From the NCBI GenBank assembly GCA_964016885.1, contig OZ024742.1, positions 149,001-213,000 of the forward strand: 64,000 nt of DNA, given 5' to 3'. The translations under genes and the position numbers were made by a program. The stretch is from Eledone cirrhosa (taxonomy: Eukaryota; Mollusca; Cephalopoda; Octopoda; Eledonidae). Under the pieces are notes generated by a model, which was given only the letters and a program-made list of their open reading frames with translations, searched no databases and was not told the DNA's origin. Shown here one piece after another: positions 59,730 to 64,000 of this stretch (the stretch's first letter is position 1; every line of letters starts with the position of its first letter).

Positions 59730-60345
59730 CGTTGCGAGGTAGAGAGAATACTTTGCTGATCGCCTAAACCCAATCACAACAGCATCTTCTGGTGTACATG
59801 AGGTGCATCTGGGAGCGATGACTAATCTCAGAGGGTGAGGTCAGAAGAGCAGTTAAAGATCTCGAATGTGGCAAGGCCTCTGGGGAGGATAAAATTCCAT
59901 CAGAGATGTTAAAAGCCTTAAATAGAGAAAGTATTCTCCAGCTGACTTGTGTGTGCCGGGTGGCCTGGATCTCTGAAATGGCACCTAAGTAATTGCAGTC
60001 GGGAGTGATAATCCCAATTTTTAAAAAGAGAGACAAAAGAGATTGCCCCAATTATAAAGGGACCTCCTTGTTAAGCCTTCCCGGTAAAGTCTATGCTAAG
60101 GTCTGGCAAAGCAGGGAGATTGTCAAGTCCAATCAGAAGGCAGTACAGCTGACCAAATATTCAGACTGTGACAAGTCAGAGAAATCGTGGGAGTAATACC
60201 AAAAGGTGTATGCTTGTTTCGTAAAACTTGAAACAGCATATAACCATATTCCACAGGACCTGCTGTGGAAGGTTCTACAGGAGTATGGTATCAAAATACA
60301 GCTTCTTCTTGTCCAGGTGTCTCTATATGCATGCTCTAGTTCTTG
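59730..60345 (+). pseudogene. LINE reverse-transcriptase N-terminal fragment
   Basis: Plus-strand frames give GEVRRAVKDLECGKASGEDK then IPSEMLKALNRESI (59835-59935), TCVCRVAWISEMAPK, GVIIPIFKKRDKRDCPNYKG, SLLSLPGKVYAKVW (60067-60108) and, in another frame, SWEYQKVYACFVKLETAYNH with LLWKVLQEYG (60190-60290). This is RT motifs 0-2 and A of a CR1/Rex1- or RTE-like LINE. Motif A, usually FVDLEKAYDR, reads FVKLETAYNH, so the catalytic aspartate is gone. There are stops at several points and a gap before motif A where QCGFRPGRST should be. It is dead, and not the same element as the one at 6745-8212. Confidence 0.9.
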
Positions 60346-61104
60346 GTTTGGATAATTGATGCCAAGTTGAAACCATTTAATTATTTTCAAATAATGTTGA
60401 AGATAAGAATTTGGAGGGATTTAGTAATTAAGGTGATATTTGAAGCATAACTTAAATGCTTATACAATGGAAGCTTTTTAGATAAATATAAACACTTTAA
60501 CTCTTTCATTACCATATGTTTAATAAACAAAAAAAAAAGTATTATTTTCAAAATAATTAAGAATTTGTATAGATTCAGTAACAGAACTTTGTCGTTTTAA
60601 AGCTGGTGTTTGTAACACAACAAAATTTCTTACATGAAAACATGATGTGAGATTTAAATTGAAATATGAAGACATTAAAACAAACAATTTTGTATGATAA
60701 AAGCAGGGGAAGTTTTAAGTAGTTTGGTAGTAAAAGTGGGGTAACAGTAGGGTAACAGTGAAATGAAGACATGGACTGTAAATGTATTATTTATTCAACT
60801 GCAGAGGTTTCTACAAGATACCAGAATTACTGGATTTCCTTCCTTACTTTCAGTTTGTCCATAGAAAATAAGTGAAAAAAAAAAGATTTTGTTTTTTCTT
60901 TTTAGATTGGAGAAGAGAAAAAGAAAAACACAACTCCAGGATCTAGAAAAAAATAAATAAAAAGATTTGTTTTTTAAATTAAGGAAAAAATGTTTGTTTT
61001 AAAAACCTATGTCAGTGTAAATTTGTAAGAATGTTTTCCTTTTTTTTCCTCTCTCACCTCATGCTGTGTTCCTTCTCAACAAATTAACAAACAGAAGTTT
61101 AACA
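60346..61104. other. AT-rich non-coding spacer
   Basis: Poly-A/T-rich, with A runs at 60528, 60875 and 60950. I see no gene or recognisable element. Confidence 0.6.
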
Positions 61105-61500
61105 ATATTATATATTATATTATATTATATTATATAAGATGATAAAAATGCATGTGATAACAAAACAGAATTTAAAATTGGTTCATGTGCATGCATGCCT
61201 GCATGCAAACATATATGTATTTATGTATGTATATATGTATGTGTGTGCATGTATATATGTATACGTGTATGTATGTATGTATGTACGTATGAATATATGT
61301 ATATCTATACATATACACACATATCTGTATACACATAAATATATAATTGTATGTATGTGTGTGTGTGTGTGATTATATATATTCACACACACAACCATAT
61401 TTGTATCTAATATGTATACACACACACATGTATACACACACATACATGTACACACGCACACACACACACATATTTGAGTATGTATGTAAGTATGTATAAG
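61105..61500 (+). repeat. Compound microsatellites (TATAT)n, (ATGT)n, (CA)n
   Basis: TATAT repeats run 61105-61136, ATGTATGT/ATATGTAT repeats 61205-61300, GT at about 61353-61371, and ACACAC-rich sequence at 61385-61470. Open frames on both strands (to 110 codons) are by-products. Confidence 0.92.
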
Positions 61501-61700
61501 TAAACATACATCCATGTATGTTTTCTTTCCCTCACTATCTGTCCATTACTTAGACTCCCCCTCTGCTGTTGCATTGCAGTGTCAAGTGGAAACCATTCTC
61601 CACACATTCAATGGAATTCTTTTAAAAACTCTAAACAATGATGATTCTGCCAACCAATACAATACACCAAATTCTTATGGGCAGACTGTCCCCTTATTTT

Positions 61701-61724
61701 TTGGTGGTGGTGGTGGTGGTGGTG
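61701..61724 (+). repeat. (GGT)8 microsatellite
   Basis: Eight clean GGT units, then GAGGAGGGGAGGAG. Confidence 0.95.
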
Positions 61725-61914
61725 AGGAGGGGAGGAGATTGTTTTCTTCCTTGTTGCTTCTTATTATTTTATGTTTATTTTATCTTGTGTGTGTATGTGT
61801 GTGTATCCCCTTATGTGGTTGATGGTTGAAAGAAAGGAGTACTCAATATTGCTCTTGTATGATGACCAGGCGAAACTCCAGAGTAACAAGACTCACTTTT
61901 TAGCCTTAATAAAA

Positions 61915-62099
61915 TTGAATATATATATAATCTGTGTATATATATATATGTATATATATATGTGTGTGTGTGTGTATATATATGTATGTATATATAATCT
62001 GTGTATATATCATCATCATCATCGTTTAACGTCCATATATATATATATGTGTGTGTTTGTGTGTGTGTGTATATATATGTATGTATATATAATCTGTGT

Positions 62100-62147
<48 letters not shown>

Positions 62148-62165
62148 GCATGTATACACACACAT
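61915..62165 (+). repeat. TA/TG-rich microsatellite, partly duplicated around a repeat fragment
   Basis: The block TATATATAATCTGTGTATA occurs at about 61921, 61990 and 62085. Between them are TATATGTGTGTG tracts. A pure TA tract of about 38 bp lies at 62104-62142. Confidence 0.9.
62011..62034 (+). repeat. Fragment of a common cephalopod ATC-microsatellite-linked repeat
   Basis: Four CAT units run directly into CGTTTAACGTCC. I recall CATCATCAT followed by TTTAACGTCC as the head of an abundant repeat in octopus and squid DNA. Here only the head remains, caught inside TA/TG microsatellite. Confidence 0.55.
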
Positions 62166-62244
62166 TCCAGTCTAATTGTGGTCAATTTGTCCTTGTTTTC
62201 ATCTTTCTTTCACAATATTTCTTTGATTGGTTCTTCGTTTTCTT

Positions 62245-62280
62245 CTTCATCCTCATCATCATCATCATGTTCATATGTCT
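62245..62280 (+). repeat. TCATCATCAT microsatellite
   Basis: ATC units at about 62249-62268 in a T-rich stretch; related to the longer run at 62506. Confidence 0.8.
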
Positions 62281-62505
62281 CAAGGTGTGAATATGGGACG
62301 ATATATTTATATATAAACTTACATGATAACAGTGAGTGCAAAAACAAAAAACAGAAGAAATTTGCTAAGCTGCTAAAATATACACTGCATGTTTTTTATA
62401 GTATTACAACACCTGTGTGGTCATTATCATCCTTGTTAACATCTTAATTAGAGTCAGTAATTTTGTACTTTCTTACTCTGGATATAATAAGTGTTGTTGT
62501 TGTTA

Positions 62506-62582
62506 TTGTTCATCATCATCATCGACATTATCATTGACATTAAAAACATCATCATCATCATCATTATAATCATTGTCATTAA
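62506..62582 (+). repeat. Imperfect (CAT)n microsatellite
   Basis: CATCATCATCATCG, ACATTATCATTGACATT, then CATCATCATCATCATTATAA. An interrupted, probably old, tract. Confidence 0.9.
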
Positions 62583-63242
62583 ATATTGAACATGTTATCT
62601 TGTTGTCTTTCATATGTAACGTAGAGTGGATTTCCTTGGCAGTCTGTTGTTGATGTTTTTAATTTATTGATTTACTTAGTTTTGCTTAGTTTTGTTTGTT
62701 TTTTATTCCATCACCCCCCTCCCCCCACTGCTCAGCTTGAACCCCTCCCCCGTCCCACCCTGCCACTGTGCCAACACGTGCAACAATCTTCTCTATATAC
62801 AGGTAAAATAGAATAAATTACTGGAGGAGGGGGAAGGGGGGGGGGATAAATAATTAATGAATTAATTAATAATTAGGGTGAAAAAGGTAAGAAAAATGTT
62901 GCAGGTGCAGCAAATGTTTAGTTTTTGGTTTAGATTAGATAATGTACCTGGTGGTGGTGGTGTGACTGGCTCTGCCGGTACACAGGGGGGAAGGGTCAGC
63001 AATGAGATCACAAGTGCTCAGTCTCCCAGATTCTACAGGATTTAAGTGAAGAAAAAAAAATTAAAAAAAAAACCATAGGGATCTAGCTTGGATGGAAGTT
63101 GGGGCTCCAACAGGTTTGGTGTAATACCATTTGACTGGTGGTGGACAGTCCTAACAGAAACTTCACAGCTCTATATAAAGTTGACAGCTATCTCTATGGA
63201 AAGAAAGAAAAAAGGAAAAATTAATACAAGAATAATAATAAA
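62583..63242. other. Non-coding spacer
   Basis: C-rich patch at 62715-62755, G run at 62835-62846, poly-A at 63052-63073. GGTGGTGGTGGTG at 62951 is a short repeat. I see no coding frame I can support. Confidence 0.6.
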
Positions 63243-63455
63243 GGTTTCTTATTTAGGCACAAGGCCAGCAAGTTTGAGAGAGGGGAAAGTCATTTATATA
63301 AAACCCCAGTGCATGACTGGTACTTTATTTTATCAACCCCATAAGGATGAAAGGCAAAGTTAACCTCAACGGGATTTGAACTCAGACCGTAAAGGACCGT
63401 AACTATGCTGCAAAGGCACGGTGTCCGACCCTCTACCGATACTGCCAATCCACCG
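63243..63455 (-). mobile_element. tRNA-derived SINE, longer variant
   Basis: Minus strand: ATTGGCAGTATCGGTAGAGG head, B box GAGTTCAAATCCC, core AACTTTGCCTTTCATCC, GGGTTGATAAAATAAAGTAC and a tail ending GCCTTGTGCCTAAATAAG. Compared with the copies at 6088 and 58032 it has about 35 extra bases (63270-63305 region, with GAGAGAGGGGAAAG). It may be another subfamily or carry a small insertion. Confidence 0.88.
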
Positions 63456-63460
63456 GATTT

Positions 63461-63828
63461 CCCTTTAAATACTGACAGAACAATCAAGGCCAACAGACCT
63501 GATATAATTGTGAAGGACCATAAAGAGAAAACATGTTTCTTAATTGACATGAGCATTCCATCAGAACATAACACCTCGAAAGAGTTTGGAAAGCTCAGTA
63601 GTATAAAGATCTATCAATGAAATTGAGAAAATGTGGCATCTTAAGGCCTGTACAGTACCAGGGATAGTCGGTACACTTGGAATGATAAAAAAGGGAACTG
63701 AAAAATATTTGAACCAGATACCTAGTAAGTCATCTCTGCAAGAGATACAGAAATACTGTCCCAGTACTGAGAAGGGCTTTATCAATTTAAATACCTTGCA
63801 AAGACATTTAAGGTTTCTGCCCTTGTAG
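63461..63828 (+). pseudogene. LINE C-terminal fragment (RPDIIVKD type)
   Basis: Plus strand: NTDRTIKANRPDIIVKDHKE, KTCFLIDMSIPSEHN, KEFGKLSSIK; then in another frame MWHLKACTVPGIVGTLGMIK, KGTEKYLNQIPSKSSLQEIQ. I recognise this as the conserved region after the RT and Cys-rich motif of a LINE family abundant in molluscs, where VTANRPDIIIKNKKEKTC, IDVAIP and PVIIGATG-type blocks occur. A frameshift lies at about 63600-63630. A minus-strand SINE abuts its left side, so the upstream RT is cut off or displaced. Confidence 0.82.
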
Positions 63829-63873
63829 CATCATTTGTGTGACAATTGATTGTAAAATGTGTGGATTATCAAA

Positions 63874-64000
63874 GGGCGGTGGATTGGCAGTATCAGTAAA
63901 GCGTTGGACTCCATGGTTTGTAGCATGGAGTTACGCCCCTTTATGATCTGAGTTCAAATCCCGCCGAGGTTAACTTTGCCTTTCATCCTTAAAATAAAGT
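63874..64000 (+). mobile_element. tRNA-derived SINE, cut by window end
   Basis: Starts GGGCGGTGGATTGGCAGTAT, with B box GAGTTCAAATCCCGCC (63950-63965) and TTTGCCTTTCATCC, then TTAAAATAAAGT at the edge. About ten bases (the CGGGGTCGAT word before AAAATAAAGT) are missing compared with the 58032 copy. It keeps the full tRNA-like head. Confidence 0.9.

Noticed and set aside
61183..62185. Frames of 110-148 codons in the microsatellite region
   Set aside because: Translations of TA/TG/CA repeats, open on both strands.
63405..63620. Methionine start of a 71-codon frame
   Set aside because: The ATG and first codons lie in the SINE; only the part after about 63461 is LINE coding sequence.

Overview
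The window looks like intergenic DNA from a large, repeat-rich animal genome, most likely a coleoid cephalopod (octopus or squid). Four partial copies of a tRNA-derived SINE point that way: each has a B box, a shared core and a TTTATTTTATCGACCCC-type tail (read on one strand), which I recognise as the cephalopod tRNA-SINE type. A short CATCATCATCATCGTTTAACGTCC-like fragment (quoted in pieces below) and several degraded non-LTR retrotransposon pieces agree. The lineage comes from recognition, not a database search. I see no intact host gene, and no rRNA, tRNA gene, CRISPR or operon. Every recognisable protein fragment belongs to a transposable element and is broken.

Layout. 1-2669 (minus strand) is the 5' two-thirds of a decayed Helitron Rep/helicase gene; it keeps all three HUH-type motifs but has several frameshifts and a small templated inversion. 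3175-4902 holds degenerate tandem repeats, including about six ~180-bp units that end in an ACAG run and a hairpin next to CTAG; this could be a non-autonomous Helitron/Helentron-like element. 5571-5965 is a palindromic AT/CA minisatellite. 6088-6274 is a SINE. 6745-8212 and 45048-45480 are two halves of one minus-strand LINE. Between them lies a ~36.8-kb array of about 1,000 copies of a 37-bp unit (8213-45047), inside what was the endonuclease domain.

To the right, 45.5-48.9 kb is non-coding with small duplications and a LINE C-terminal scrap. 48993-56790 is a second large array, of 22/24-bp units. 56926-59035 is a third, of 72-bp units interrupted by a plus-strand SINE. 59.7-60.3 kb is another LINE reverse-transcriptase remnant. 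60.3-63.2 kb is AT-rich and full of microsatellites. 63.2-64.0 kb is SINE, LINE C-terminal fragment, SINE.

Tandem arrays make up roughly 73% of the window. The genes do not form a pathway. The coherent story is how transposon DNA became a substrate for tandem amplification: the LINE copy holding the 37-bp array carries at least four other small tandem duplications. In the 37-bp array a CCACC/GGTGG stem is kept while the 5-nt loop between its arms varies, and there are multi-unit higher-order and long-range block duplications.
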